DNA of 64,000 nt. Origin: Rhizobiales bacterium Ga0077545 (lineage in GTDB: Bacteria > Pseudomonadota > Alphaproteobacteria > Rhizobiales > Methylopilaceae). The notes under the pieces were generated by a model. The model made no database searches. It saw nothing but the letters and a program-made list of their open reading frames with translations, and was not told the origin of the DNA. Numbering within the stretch: position 1 is the first letter of the stretch; every line of letters begins with the position of its first letter. Made by a program: the position numbers and the translations under genes. The stretch lies in contig LNEV01000018.1 in NCBI GenBank assembly GCA_001464335.1, positions 186,001 to 250,000 of the forward strand, in the 5' to 3' direction. Positions 41,806 through 50,401 of the stretch are shown piece after piece.

Positions 41806-43428
41806 ATGTTCATGATCCGACCGCTGATCCTAGGCTGGCTCTTCGCAATGGCGTTCGCCGCGGGCGCGTCGGCGCAAGACCTTGGCCGGGCGGATCTCGT
41901 CGCCAGGCTGTGCGGCAATGCGGCGGCGACCGGCGATGCCGGGAGTCGCATTCTTGCCGGCGCGGGGCAGCCCGATGCGGCCGAACTTCCCTGGATGGAG
42001 ACCGTGATCTCGGCGCTGCTCGACCGCCGGCTGAAATGCGCGGCCGACCCGGCGCAGTCCGTCGTCGAAGGTGATGGCGCGGTCCGCAGCGCCGTGACGC
42101 TTGAGCCGGCGTCCGTACCGGACCTGTCGAAAGTTCCGGTCCTCAATCTCAGGAGCCGCGCCATACTGGAACTTGCCCAGTCCGCGCTGCGTCTTCGCAT
42201 CGGCGCCACGCCGACCATCCGCAGGCAGGCGCTGGCCGCGCTCGGCCGCAAGGCCGCGAGCGTGCCCGTTGAGGTGTTCGAGCAGGCCGCCGCCGGCGAA
42301 AGCGATGCCGGCCTGAAAGCCGAGATCGAGAGCACCGCGCAGATCTCCGCGCTGAACTCCCCGGACATCTCGAAACGGATCTCAGCCGTCGAGCGGCTGG
42401 CCTCCACGCCGAACCGCCGCGTACAGACGCAGATCGCCGCTCTGCAGGCCGATCCGGCCTACACATCCGACGAGACGTTCCGGCTCACCGTCGACGCCGC
42501 GCTGGCTCGTGTCGGGCAGGGCATCCTGATCGGCGACGTGTTGTCGACGCTCTACAACGGGCTCAGCTTTGCCTCGATCCTGTTCATGGCGGCGATCGGG
42601 CTGTCGGTCATCTTTGGCCTGATGGGCGTGATCAATCTCGCCCAGGGTGAACTGATCATGATCGGCGCCTATGTCACCTGGCTCACGCAGGAAGCGTTAA
42701 AATCCATCGCGCCCGGCATCGCCGATTACTACCTGCTCATCGCCGTCGTTCCGGCCTTCCTCGTCACCGCGGGCATCGGCGTCCTCCTCGAAGCGGCGAT
42801 CCTGCGTCACCTCTACAAGCGACCGCTGATGAGCCTGCTCGCGACATGGGCGATCAGCCTGTTCCTGATCAACCTCGTCCGCGTAACCTTCGGCACGCAG
42901 AACCTGCAATTCCTGACGCCGTTCTACATCACCGGCGGCGTGCCGGTGGTCGGCGATTTCATCGTCACCTGGAACCGGCTGTTCGCGATCGCCTTCGCCG
43001 CGATCACTTTGGCGCTGACATGGCTTGTGGTGAACCGCACCGGGCTCGGCCTCAACATCCGCGCGGTCACGCAAAACCGCGACATGGCAGGCTGTATCGG
43101 CATTCCGACCCGCAAGATCGACATGATGGCCTTCGGTCTCGGCTCAGGTCTTGCCGGCCTCGCCGGGCTGTCGCTCTCGCCGATCTACAACGTCAATCCA
43201 CAGATGGGCGGCAATTTCATCATCGACAGCTTCATGGTCGTGGTGCTCGGCGGTGTCGGTACGATCGGCGGCACGCTGGTCGCCGCGCTCGGCGTCGGAC
43301 AGATCAACGTCCTGATCGAGCCGCTCTGGGGGGCGGTCGCGGCCAAGGTGATCGTGCTGTTCCTCATCATCGCCTTCCTGCAATGGCGGCCCGAGGGCCT
43401 GTTCACCGCGAAGGGGCGGCGCCGATGA
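41806..43428 (+). CDS. urtB: Urea/amide ABC transporter permease UrtB-like, with N-terminal extra domain
   Basis: A 540-residue permease of the LivH/UrtB group. A signal peptide (cleavage near residue 26, ASA-QD) is followed by a helical, repeat-like extracytoplasmic domain (about 30-240), a feature of UrtB rather than LivH. The membrane part (about 245-540) has GLSVIFGLMGVINLAQGELIMIGAYVTWL near its start and GVGTIGGTLVAALGVGQIN in the loop contacting the ATPase. ATG 41806 or 41812 are both possible. Its stop overlaps the urtC start. Confidence 0.92.
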   Translation: MFMIRPLILGWLFAMAFAAGASAQDLGRADLVARLCGNAAATGDAGSRILAGAGQPDAAELPWMETVISALLDRRLKCAADPAQSVVEGDGAVRSAVTLEPASVPDLSKVPVLNLRSRAILELAQSALRLRIGATPTIRRQALAALGRKAASVPVEVFEQAAAGESDAGLKAEIESTAQISALNSPDISKRISAVERLASTPNRRVQTQIAALQADPAYTSDETFRLTVDAALARVGQGILIGDVLSTLYNGLSFASILFMAAIGLSVIFGLMGVINLAQGELIMIGAYVTWLTQEALKSIAPGIADYYLLIAVVPAFLVTAGIGVLLEAAILRHLYKRPLMSLLATWAISLFLINLVRVTFGTQNLQFLTPFYITGGVPVVGDFIVTWNRLFAIAFAAITLALTWLVVNRTGLGLNIRAVTQNRDMAGCIGIPTRKIDMMAFGLGSGLAGLAGLSLSPIYNVNPQMGGNFIIDSFMVVVLGGVGTIGGTLVAALGVGQINVLIEPLWGAVAAKVIVLFLIIAFLQWRPEGLFTAKGRRR

Positions 43429-44501
43429 AGACGCTCTTCGCCGACCGAAGCTTCGCCGCTCTCATCGCGTTGTGTGCCGTGGCTGCGATCGTCATCGCAT
43501 TGTCTGGCGGCACCTCGATGCTGAGCCCGTACATGGTCAACGCCATCGGCCAGCTCGCAACCTTCGCGATTCTTGCCGTCTCGCTCGACCTGATCTGGGG
43601 CTATCTCGGAATCCTCAGCCTCGGCCACGGCCTGTTCTTCGCCATCGGCGGCTATGTCGCCGCGATGCACCTTCTCAAGCACTCCTATGAGATCACCGGC
43701 ATCGTGCCGGATTTCATGCAGTTCATGGGCTGGCAGGAGTTTCCGCTCTACTGGGCGGGGCTGTCGAACGCGCCGTATGCACTTCTGCTCGCGCTTGGCG
43801 TCACCGCGTTCGTCGCGTTCGTCTTCGGCTATGTCTCGTTCCGCTCGAAGGTCGGCGGCGTCTATTTCGCCATCATCAGTCAGGCGCTTGTCTACGTCGC
43901 CATGCTGCTGATGTTCCGGAACGACACCGGCTTCGGCGGCAACAACGGCATGACCGGCTTCTCGCTGGTCTTCGGCTGGCCGGCCGGGCAGCCGGGCACG
44001 CTCGTCGGCATGGCGGTGGTGTCGATCATCGTCCTGATCGCGGTGCTGATCGGCTGCCGACTGCTCGTCACGAGCCGCACCGGGCGGATGATGGTCGCGG
44101 CGCGCGACGACGAGGTGCGGCTGCGCTCGCTCGGCTACGGCACGCTCTGGCTCAAGCTCGCGATCTGGTGCCTGTCGGCCGTCATCGCCGCCATTGCCGG
44201 CATCTTGTACGTGCCGCAGGTCGGCATCATCAATCCGCGTGTCCTGTCGCCCGAGCTGTCGCTCGAAATCGCGGTCTGGGTCGCGGTCGGCGGCCGCGGC
44301 TATCTGACCGGCGCGGTCATCGGAGCGCTCGCGGTCAACGCGCTGAAATTCTGGCTGTCGGCGGCCGCGCCGGAAGTGTGGCCGTTCATCCTGTCCGGCC
44401 TCGTCGTTCTGATCGTTCTGGTCTTTCCGAATGGCCTGCTCGATCTTGCCGGCCTCAAATGGAAGCCGCGTCTGCTGGCCTCTCTGGGAGGCGCGAAATG
44501 A
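43425..44501 (+). CDS. urtC: Urea/amide ABC transporter permease UrtC-like
   Basis: A 358-residue LivM-type permease that pairs with UrtB. About ten hydrophobic segments; SLDLIWGYLGILSLGHGLFFAIGGYVAAMHL (span about 48-78), GFGGNNGMTGF (about 166-176) and the ATPase-contact loop AAIAGILYVPQVGIINP are family-typical. ATG 43425 overlaps the urtB stop (ATGA), and the stop overlaps the urtD start in the same way, showing tight translational coupling. Confidence 0.92.
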   Translation: MKTLFADRSFAALIALCAVAAIVIALSGGTSMLSPYMVNAIGQLATFAILAVSLDLIWGYLGILSLGHGLFFAIGGYVAAMHLLKHSYEITGIVPDFMQFMGWQEFPLYWAGLSNAPYALLLALGVTAFVAFVFGYVSFRSKVGGVYFAIISQALVYVAMLLMFRNDTGFGGNNGMTGFSLVFGWPAGQPGTLVGMAVVSIIVLIAVLIGCRLLVTSRTGRMMVAARDDEVRLRSLGYGTLWLKLAIWCLSAVIAAIAGILYVPQVGIINPRVLSPELSLEIAVWVAVGGRGYLTGAVIGALAVNALKFWLSAAAPEVWPFILSGLVVLIVLVFPNGLLDLAGLKWKPRLLASLGGAK

Positions 44502-45211
44502 GCGGCGGCACGGCTCTTGTCATCGACGGGCTGGAGGTCGAATTCGGCCGCTTCCGCGCCGTCGATCGTCTTTCGCTCGCCATCGACTACGGCGAGGTGC
44601 GGGCGCTGATCGGGCCGAACGGCGCGGGAAAGTCGACCGTGCTCAATGTCGTCGCCGGCGTCACGCCCGCAAAGGCCGGCCGCATCGTGCTCGATGACAC
44701 CGACCTCACCGGGCTGAGCGAAGCGCAGATCGCCCGTAAGGGCGTGCGCCGCAAGTTTCAGAAGCCGAGCGTCTTCGAGGTGCTCACCGTCCGCGAGAAC
44801 ATCGAACTCGGACTTGCCATCCCCGCCGCCAAGGCTCCGCCCGGCCGCATCGAGGACGTCCTCGCAATGGTCAATCTGGGCGACCTCGCCGACCGGCTGG
44901 CCGGCACGTTGGCGCATGGGCAGAAGCAATGGCTCGAGATCGGAATGGTGCTCGCTTCCGACCCGAAAATCCTGATGCTCGACGAGCCGGTGGCCGGGCT
45001 GACCGACGAGGAACGTCAGCGCACCGCCGCGCTCATCCGCGCGCTTCGCCGCCCTGATCGGGCGATCGTCGTGGTCGAGCACGACATGGGCTTCGTCGAG
45101 GAGATCGCCGACAAGGTCACGGTCATGCACGAGGGCCGCACTCTGTTCGAAGGCCCGATGAGCCGCGTCCGCCAGGATGCGCGTGTCGTCGAAGTCTATC
45201 TGGGGCGTTGA
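44498..45211 (+). CDS. urtD: Urea/amide ABC transporter ATP-binding protein UrtD-like
   Basis: A 237-residue LivG-type ATPase. Walker A GPNGAGKST lies near residues 43-51. The signature region reads LAHGQKQWLEIG, the variant typical of UrtD, and Walker B ILMLDEPVAGLTDEE lies near 160-174. It is the first of two ATPases of the transporter and overlaps urtC by four bases and the reading before urtE by a few bases. Confidence 0.93.
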   Translation: MSGGTALVIDGLEVEFGRFRAVDRLSLAIDYGEVRALIGPNGAGKSTVLNVVAGVTPAKAGRIVLDDTDLTGLSEAQIARKGVRRKFQKPSVFEVLTVRENIELGLAIPAAKAPPGRIEDVLAMVNLGDLADRLAGTLAHGQKQWLEIGMVLASDPKILMLDEPVAGLTDEERQRTAALIRALRRPDRAIVVVEHDMGFVEEIADKVTVMHEGRTLFEGPMSRVRQDARVVEVYLGR

Positions 45212-45213
45212 CC

Positions 45214-45903
45214 ATGGCTCTCGTCGTCCAGACACTCGATCAGCATTACGGCAGCGCCCAGGTGCTCAGGAGCGTCTCGTTGACCGTCGATGACGGTGCC
45301 TGCCTCGCGGTCCTCGGCCGCAACGGCGCGGGCAAGACGACATTGCTGCGCTGCCTCATGGGCCTGCTCGCGCCGACCTCGGGCACCGTTTCGTTCGGCG
45401 GCGCCGACATCACCGATTGGTCGCCGCATCGCCGCTCGCAGCATGGCCTCGCTTACGTGCCGCAGGGTCGGGAAATCTTCCCCGAACTGAGTGTCCGCGA
45501 GAACGTGCTCGCCGCCGCGCGCGCCCATGGCACCGGAAGCGAGGGTATTGACGAGGCGGTCGCGCTGTTCCCGATTCTGACGGAGTTCTGGCACCGCACC
45601 GGCGGCCAGCTCAGCGGCGGCCAGCAACAGCAACTCGCCATCGCCCGCGCGCTCGTCACCCAGCCGAGACTTCTCATTCTCGACGAGCCGACCGAGGGTA
45701 TTCAGCCGTCCATCGTAAAGACGATCGAAGCCGCGATTTCCTCGCTCAAGGGGCGGATGTCGATCCTTCTCGTCGAGCAATACCTCGATTTCGCGATCCG
45801 CCTCGCCGACGGATTCGTCGTGCTGTCGCGCGGCGCCGTCATCGAGCAGGGGAGCGGCGAGGCCATGACCCACGATGCCCTGTCCCGCCACATAGCCGTT
45901 TGA
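45214..45903 (+). CDS. urtE: Urea/amide ABC transporter ATP-binding protein UrtE-like
   Basis: A 229-residue LivF-type ATPase with Walker A GRNGAGKTT near residues 37-45, the signature LSGGQQQQL, Walker B LLILDEPTEGIQPS and the switch His replaced by the usual VEQY. I chose ATG 45214; TTG 45208 is two codons earlier. The gene is 17 bases upstream of the first formamidase gene, which places amide hydrolysis in the same transcript as import. Confidence 0.93.
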   Translation: MALVVQTLDQHYGSAQVLRSVSLTVDDGACLAVLGRNGAGKTTLLRCLMGLLAPTSGTVSFGGADITDWSPHRRSQHGLAYVPQGREIFPELSVRENVLAAARAHGTGSEGIDEAVALFPILTEFWHRTGGQLSGGQQQQLAIARALVTQPRLLILDEPTEGIQPSIVKTIEAAISSLKGRMSILLVEQYLDFAIRLADGFVVLSRGAVIEQGSGEAMTHDALSRHIAV

Positions 45904-45920
45904 GTTCCAAGGAGAGAATG

Positions 45921-46862
45921 ATGTCCCGTAGCTACGAGATCCCTGCCACGCCCGAGAACATGGTCTGGGGCTATCTCGACAGCCAGCGCGAGCCGGTGCT
46001 GGAGGTCAATTCCGGAGATGTGGTGCGGCTGCACTCCTTCCCGGCGGGTGGTCCCGAAGCGCTGCCGCCGGACGGCGATCTGGAAGTGCCGGAGGCCTAT
46101 ACGGCGGCGCTCAATGCGTTGCAGCAGGGCGGCGGACCGCACTTCATCACAGGGCCGGTCTATGTGCGCGGCGCCGAGCCGGGCGACGTGCTGCAGGTCG
46201 ACATCATCGACGCCAAGATCAATCAGGACTGGGGCTTCGTCGCCATCCTGCCGCTGCTCGGCACGCTGCCCGATGAATTCACGGATTATGAGACGATCCA
46301 TCCCAAGGTCGATCATGACAGGAATGTCTGCATCATGCCGTGGGGCACCGAGATCGAACTCGATCCGTTCTTTGGCATAATCGCGACCGCGCCGCCCCCC
46401 GCCTGGGGCCGTGTCGGCTCGCCGGTGCCGCGCAGCTTCGGCGGTAATATGGACAACAAGGAACTCAAGCCGGGCACGACGCTCTATCTGCCGGTCTACA
46501 ACAAGGGCGCTCTGTTCTATGCCGGCGACGGCCACGGCGTGCAAGGCGACGGCGAGGTTTGCATCACCGCCCTCGAAACCGGCCTCAGCGGCAGCTTCCG
46601 TCTGACCGTCCGCAAGGACCTCCGCTACGACTGGCCGTTCGCCGAGAGCAAGACGCACTTGATCTCGATCGGTCTCGACGAAGATCTCGACGACGCGATG
46701 AAGCAGGCGGTCCGCGAGATGGTGAAGCATATCTGCGAGCGCACCAATCTCAACCGCAATCAGGCGTACATGCTCTGCTCGCTCGCGGGAAACCTGCGCG
46801 TCACCCAGACCGTGGACGGCAACAAGGGCGTGCACATGATGCTCGCCAAATCAGTCCTCTGA
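45921..46862 (+). CDS. Acetamidase/formamidase, paralogue 1
   Basis: A 313-residue amidohydrolase of the FmdA/AmdA family, which cleaves formamide, acetamide or similar short amides to ammonia and acid. Family marks: LHSFPAGG near 40, GPHFITGPVYVRGAEPGD near 74-91, PWGTEIELDPFFGIIATAPP near 148-167 and AGDGHGVQGDGEV near 212-224, which holds the Asp/His metal or catalytic residues. ATG 45921 has AGGAG six bases upstream. It is co-directional with urtE and lies tail to tail with a close paralogue on the other strand. Confidence 0.92.
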   Translation: MSRSYEIPATPENMVWGYLDSQREPVLEVNSGDVVRLHSFPAGGPEALPPDGDLEVPEAYTAALNALQQGGGPHFITGPVYVRGAEPGDVLQVDIIDAKINQDWGFVAILPLLGTLPDEFTDYETIHPKVDHDRNVCIMPWGTEIELDPFFGIIATAPPPAWGRVGSPVPRSFGGNMDNKELKPGTTLYLPVYNKGALFYAGDGHGVQGDGEVCITALETGLSGSFRLTVRKDLRYDWPFAESKTHLISIGLDEDLDDAMKQAVREMVKHICERTNLNRNQAYMLCSLAGNLRVTQTVDGNKGVHMMLAKSVL

Positions 46863-46890
46863 CGCCTCGCCCGAATGCGACCCGGAGGCT

Positions 46891-47829
46891 TTAGAGATAG
46901 GCCTTCGGGAACATCATGTGCACACCCTTGTTGCCGTCGACCATCTGCGTGATCCGAAGATTGCCGACCAGCGAGCACATCATATAGGCCTCGTTCGGCG
47001 TCATCTTCGAACGCTGGCAGACATGCTTGATCATCTCGCGCACCGCCTGACGCGCGGCATCGTCGAGGTCTTCGTCGAGGCCGATCGAGATCAGGTGCGT
47101 CGCGTTCTCCGCGAATGGCCAGACGAGCGACATGTCCGTGCGCACCGTCAGCCGGAACGAGCCCGAGACGCCGGTCTCCAGCGCGGTGATGCAGACCTCG
47201 CCATCGCCCTGAACCGCATGGCCGTCCCCCGCATAGAACAGCGCACCGTCGTTAAACACTGGCAGATAGAGCGTCGATCCCGGCCGCAATTCCTTGTTGT
47301 CCATATTGCCGCCGAAGCTGCGCGGCACGGGCGATCCGACACGGCCCCAGGCAGGCGGCGGCGCGGTCGCGATGATGCCGAAGAACGGGTCGAGCGCGAT
47401 CTCGGTGCCCCAGGGCATTGTCGCGGTGTTGCGCTGGCGATCGATCCTTGGGTGGATCATCGCATAATCCTGGAATTCGCCGGGGAGCGTGCCGGTCAGC
47501 GGCAGCAGAGCCACAAACCCCCAGTCCTGCGTGATCTGGACGTCGAGGATATCGACTTGCAGCACCGACCCGATCTGCGCGCCGCGGACATAGACCGGCC
47601 CTGTGATGAAATGCGGCCCCGGGCCGGGCGTCATGCTGTCGAGTGCCTTGCGATAGTCCGGGCTCACCCGTGACGCATCGGAAGGCAGCACGTCCTCTCC
47701 GCCCGCCGGAAACGAGTGCAGCGTGACGACATCTCCGGAATCGACTTCGAGAACAGGGGCGATGTTCGAATCGAGATAGCCCCAGACCATGTTTTCCGGC
47801 GTGGCCGGTATCTCGTATCGCCGCGACAT
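46891..47829 (-). CDS. Acetamidase/formamidase, paralogue 2
   Basis: A 312-residue FmdA-family amidase, by eye about three quarters identical to paralogue 1 and with the same motif set (GPHFITGPVYVRG, PWGTEIALDPFFGI, AGDGHAVQGDGEV). It is on the opposite strand, 28 bases from the end of paralogue 1, and divergent from the second OrfA-like gene. GGGGAG lies upstream of ATG 47829. Conservation of all visible active-site blocks suggests a working enzyme with a slightly different substrate or a different control. Confidence 0.92.
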   Translation of the reverse strand: MSRRYEIPATPENMVWGYLDSNIAPVLEVDSGDVVTLHSFPAGGEDVLPSDASRVSPDYRKALDSMTPGPGPHFITGPVYVRGAQIGSVLQVDILDVQITQDWGFVALLPLTGTLPGEFQDYAMIHPRIDRQRNTATMPWGTEIALDPFFGIIATAPPPAWGRVGSPVPRSFGGNMDNKELRPGSTLYLPVFNDGALFYAGDGHAVQGDGEVCITALETGVSGSFRLTVRTDMSLVWPFAENATHLISIGLDEDLDDAARQAVREMIKHVCQRSKMTPNEAYMMCSLVGNLRITQMVDGNKGVHMMFPKAYL

Positions 47830-47953
47830 GTGCTCCCCAGGGGTCCGCAAGCAAAGACCCTCGCGCCGTGATGCAGCATGGATGCCAAACTCCGGCGCGC
47901 ATCTTGCTTGGATGGGTCGCTGTTCTATCGCAAGCGCACTTTGGGACATGAGT

Positions 47954-48310
47954 ATGAGACGCTCCCAATTTACGGACGACGAGATCATCCGCCTCCTGCG
48001 TGAGGCCGACGGGGGCGCGCCGGTTTCGGAAATCTGCCGCACCGCGGCCATTTCCCTGCGGACGTTCTACCGCTGGCGCCAGCGCTTCAGTGGGATGGAG
48101 CCTGCCGAGCTTTCCGAGATGCGGGCACTCCAGATCGAGAACCGCCGGTTGCGGGCGGTGCTGGAAGATCTGGTGCGGGGGCCCGGCCCGGCCCGGTGCA
48201 GGGGATCGGTCAGGCCATCGCCGCCGGATCGGCAAGAGGAGCAGCAATGCGTCGCTCCGGGGTCGCGCGGCGGGATGCTGTACTACGCCTCGCTGCGGGC
48301 GCGTCCCTGA
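47954..48310 (+). CDS. Stand-alone IS3 OrfA-like DNA-binding protein, sister of 39851-40243
   Basis: A 118-residue protein starting MRRSQFTDDEIIRLLREADGG, with an OrfA-type helix-turn-helix (ICRTAAISLRTFYRWRQRFSG) and a zipper-like LQIENRRLRAVLEDLV. Over the first 70 residues it is roughly 60% identical by eye to the protein at 39851. It lacks orfB and terminal repeats. It is divergent from formamidase 2 and precedes the second ABC transporter. I chose ATG 47954 with GGGA seven bases upstream; ATG 47948 is two codons earlier. It is inferred to regulate neighbouring amide genes. Confidence 0.75.
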   Translation: MRRSQFTDDEIIRLLREADGGAPVSEICRTAAISLRTFYRWRQRFSGMEPAELSEMRALQIENRRLRAVLEDLVRGPGPARCRGSVRPSPPDRQEEQQCVAPGSRGGMLYYASLRARP

Positions 48311-48569
48311 CGGGCAATCGCTGCTTAAAAGTTAGCCGGTGCCGCAGGCGATAATGGCACTCTCGCCAGTATGGCCGGCCAGAACCCGCAATTCGGCAGC
48401 TGCGGACACCACTCGCGGCAACCTGCGCCTGCGAATGCCGGCGATGTGGCGAGGAATGCGCCAACCCCCTCGCAAGACAGCGAATATCTTCGCCTTGAGC
48501 GACCCGCGCGGAGGGGCATCATGCTGCCATCCACGCCTTGAAGGGCGTCACTTTTCCGGAGGTTTTTCA

Positions 48570-49583
48570 ATGAAAGATGGGCGCTTTGACCGTCGGTCAT
48601 TTCTCAAGGTTTCGACGGCGGCCGCCGTCGCCGGGCTGGCTGCGCCGGCGCTGATCGGCCGTGCGTCGGCGGCCGGTCTGAAGACCGTGAACTTCAGCGA
48701 AGCGGTGCACAATCTCGGCTACATCAATCTCTATGTCGGCATGCATGCCGGCATCTTCGAAAAGCACGGCCTCGACATGAAGGTCAGCGCCGCCGGCGGC
48801 GACACGCAGACCTTCGCGGCCGTGCTCGGCGGTTCGGCCGATTTCGCCATCGGCGATGCGACCATGGCGCAGATTTCCCGCGAGAACGGCGGCCCGGGCG
48901 TGGTCGTCGGTACGGTCGTCCAGCGGGCGCATTATTTCGGCGTCTCCAAGACGCTGGAGCCCTTCACCGACCCAAAGATGCTGAAAGGCAAGAAGGTCGT
49001 CACCAGCCCCGAACCGAACACCAATTTCTCCGTCACCAAGCGCATGGTCGAGGCGGCCGGGCTCAAGCTCGGCACCGACGTCACCATCGTGCCGGTCAAT
49101 CCGGGCACCGAGATCGGCGCCATGCTCGCCGGTCAGGCCGACATGGCGGTGGCCTATCAGCCGAGCGTTGCCGCCGCCGAGGCGCAGGGGTCGAAAGTGG
49201 TGTTCGACTTCTCGAACTATATCGGGCCGTTCTGCAACACCGGCATCATGGTCCTGCCGACGACGATCGAAAAGGATCCGGACATGGTTCAGGCGCTGGT
49301 GACTTCGTTCGAGGAAGCCTCCCGCAAGACCTACGCCGATCCGGCCTATGCCAAGGAAGTCGCGCGCAAGGAGTTCCCTGATCTTCCGGGCGATGTCGTC
49401 GACAAGGCGATCGACGCGCAGCTTCAGTACAAAATCCCGGCGCAGTCCGTAAAGACGATGGAAGATCAGTGGAAGAACCTGATGGACATGCAGGTCTACC
49501 TCAAGAACGTGAAGGGCACAGTGCCGTTCGCGGAGATCATCGACAATTCATTCGCCGAGAAGGCCATCGCCTCGCTGGGATGA
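48570..49583 (+). CDS. ABC transporter substrate-binding protein, NMT1/THI5-TauA-SsuA type
   Basis: A 337-residue type 2 binding protein. A twin-arginine signal DRRSFLK (residues 7-13) precedes a hydrophobic run and ASA near residue 33. The mature part has NLYVGMHAGIFEKHGLDMKV (about 54-73), QTFAAVLGGSADFAIGDAT and KGKKVVTSPEPNTNF, typical of nitrate/sulfonate/pyrimidine-precursor uptake proteins. GGAGG lies seven bases before ATG 48570. With amidase genes on both sides, the ligand may be an amide or N-containing small molecule; this is inference. Confidence 0.88.
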   Translation: MKDGRFDRRSFLKVSTAAAVAGLAAPALIGRASAAGLKTVNFSEAVHNLGYINLYVGMHAGIFEKHGLDMKVSAAGGDTQTFAAVLGGSADFAIGDATMAQISRENGGPGVVVGTVVQRAHYFGVSKTLEPFTDPKMLKGKKVVTSPEPNTNFSVTKRMVEAAGLKLGTDVTIVPVNPGTEIGAMLAGQADMAVAYQPSVAAAEAQGSKVVFDFSNYIGPFCNTGIMVLPTTIEKDPDMVQALVTSFEEASRKTYADPAYAKEVARKEFPDLPGDVVDKAIDAQLQYKIPAQSVKTMEDQWKNLMDMQVYLKNVKGTVPFAEIIDNSFAEKAIASLG

Positions 49584-50401
49584 TGAGGACGATGGCGGCC
49601 CATGCAATCGTCGGGGAAGCGCCGCGTCAGGACGCGGCGCCCCTCCATGTCCAGGGCGTGTCGAAAACCTATGTCGGCACGCGGGGCGTGGTGCCGGTCA
49701 TCGGCGACATCAGCCTGACGCTTCACCGCGGTGAAGTGGTCAGCGTTGTCGGGCCTTCGGGGTGCGGAAAGACAACCCTGCTCAATGTCCTGTGCGGACT
49801 TCTGCCGCCCGACACGGGTTCGGTGCGCTGGTACGGCGCGGAGACGAGCGGCCAGCCGGCCAATGTCGGCTACATGCTCCAGAAGGATCTGCTGTTCCCG
49901 TGGCGAACGGCGCTCGCCAATGTCTTGCTGGGTCTCGAGATTCGTCGCATCGACAGGGTGAAGGCGGAAGACCGCGCGCGGGCGATGCTCGACCAGCTCG
50001 GACTGCACGGCTTTGCCGATGCCTATCCGTCCACACTGTCCGGCGGCATGCGCCAGCGCGTGGCGCTCGCGCGCACGCTTGTGCACGAACCGGATGTTCT
50101 GCTGCTCGACGAGCCCTTCGCGGCCCTCGATTTCCAGACCAAGCTGGTGATCGAAAGCGACACGGTGAAACTCGTGCGCAATTCAGGCCGCTCGGCTTTG
50201 CTCATCACGCACGACATCGAGGAGGCGGTGTCCGTCTCCGATCGTGTGATCGTGCTGTCGAAGCGCCCGACGTGGGTAAAGAAGATCTATGAGATCGATC
50301 TCGGCGTCGAGCGTGCGGACATGATCGCCGCGCGTGAGAGCCCGCGTTTTGTCGGCTATGTGCGGCAGATCTGGGCCGATCTCGACGTGGCCCGTCAATG
50401 A
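49583..50401 (+). CDS. ABC transporter ATP-binding protein, SsuB/TauB type
   Basis: A 272-residue ATPase with Walker A GPSGCGKTT near residues 55-63, Q-loop YMLQKDLLFPWRT, signature LSGGMRQR near 155 and Walker B LLLDEPFAALD near 175. The LFPWRT sequence after the Q is typical of nitrate/sulfonate/taurine-type ATPases. Its ATG overlaps the binding-protein stop by one base, and its stop overlaps the permease start by four, so the three genes are one unit. Confidence 0.92.
   Translation: MRTMAAHAIVGEAPRQDAAPLHVQGVSKTYVGTRGVVPVIGDISLTLHRGEVVSVVGPSGCGKTTLLNVLCGLLPPDTGSVRWYGAETSGQPANVGYMLQKDLLFPWRTALANVLLGLEIRRIDRVKAEDRARAMLDQLGLHGFADAYPSTLSGGMRQRVALARTLVHEPDVLLLDEPFAALDFQTKLVIESDTVKLVRNSGRSALLITHDIEEAVSVSDRVIVLSKRPTWVKKIYEIDLGVERADMIAARESPRFVGYVRQIWADLDVARQ

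Noticed and set aside
46863-46890. A bidirectional terminator between the two facing formamidase genes
   Set aside because: Only a five-base GCCTC/GAGGC match was found, without a T run on either strand, so it is too weak to annotate.
39851-48310. A composite transposon bounded by two IS3 copies
   Set aside because: The two OrfA-like genes lack orfB, terminal inverted repeats and target duplications, and they face away from each other at gene promoters; they do not look like mobile element ends.
48311-48569. A sigma-54 promoter before the SsuA-like gene, suggested by TGGCAC near 48354
   Set aside because: The TTGC element is not found at the required spacing downstream of it.
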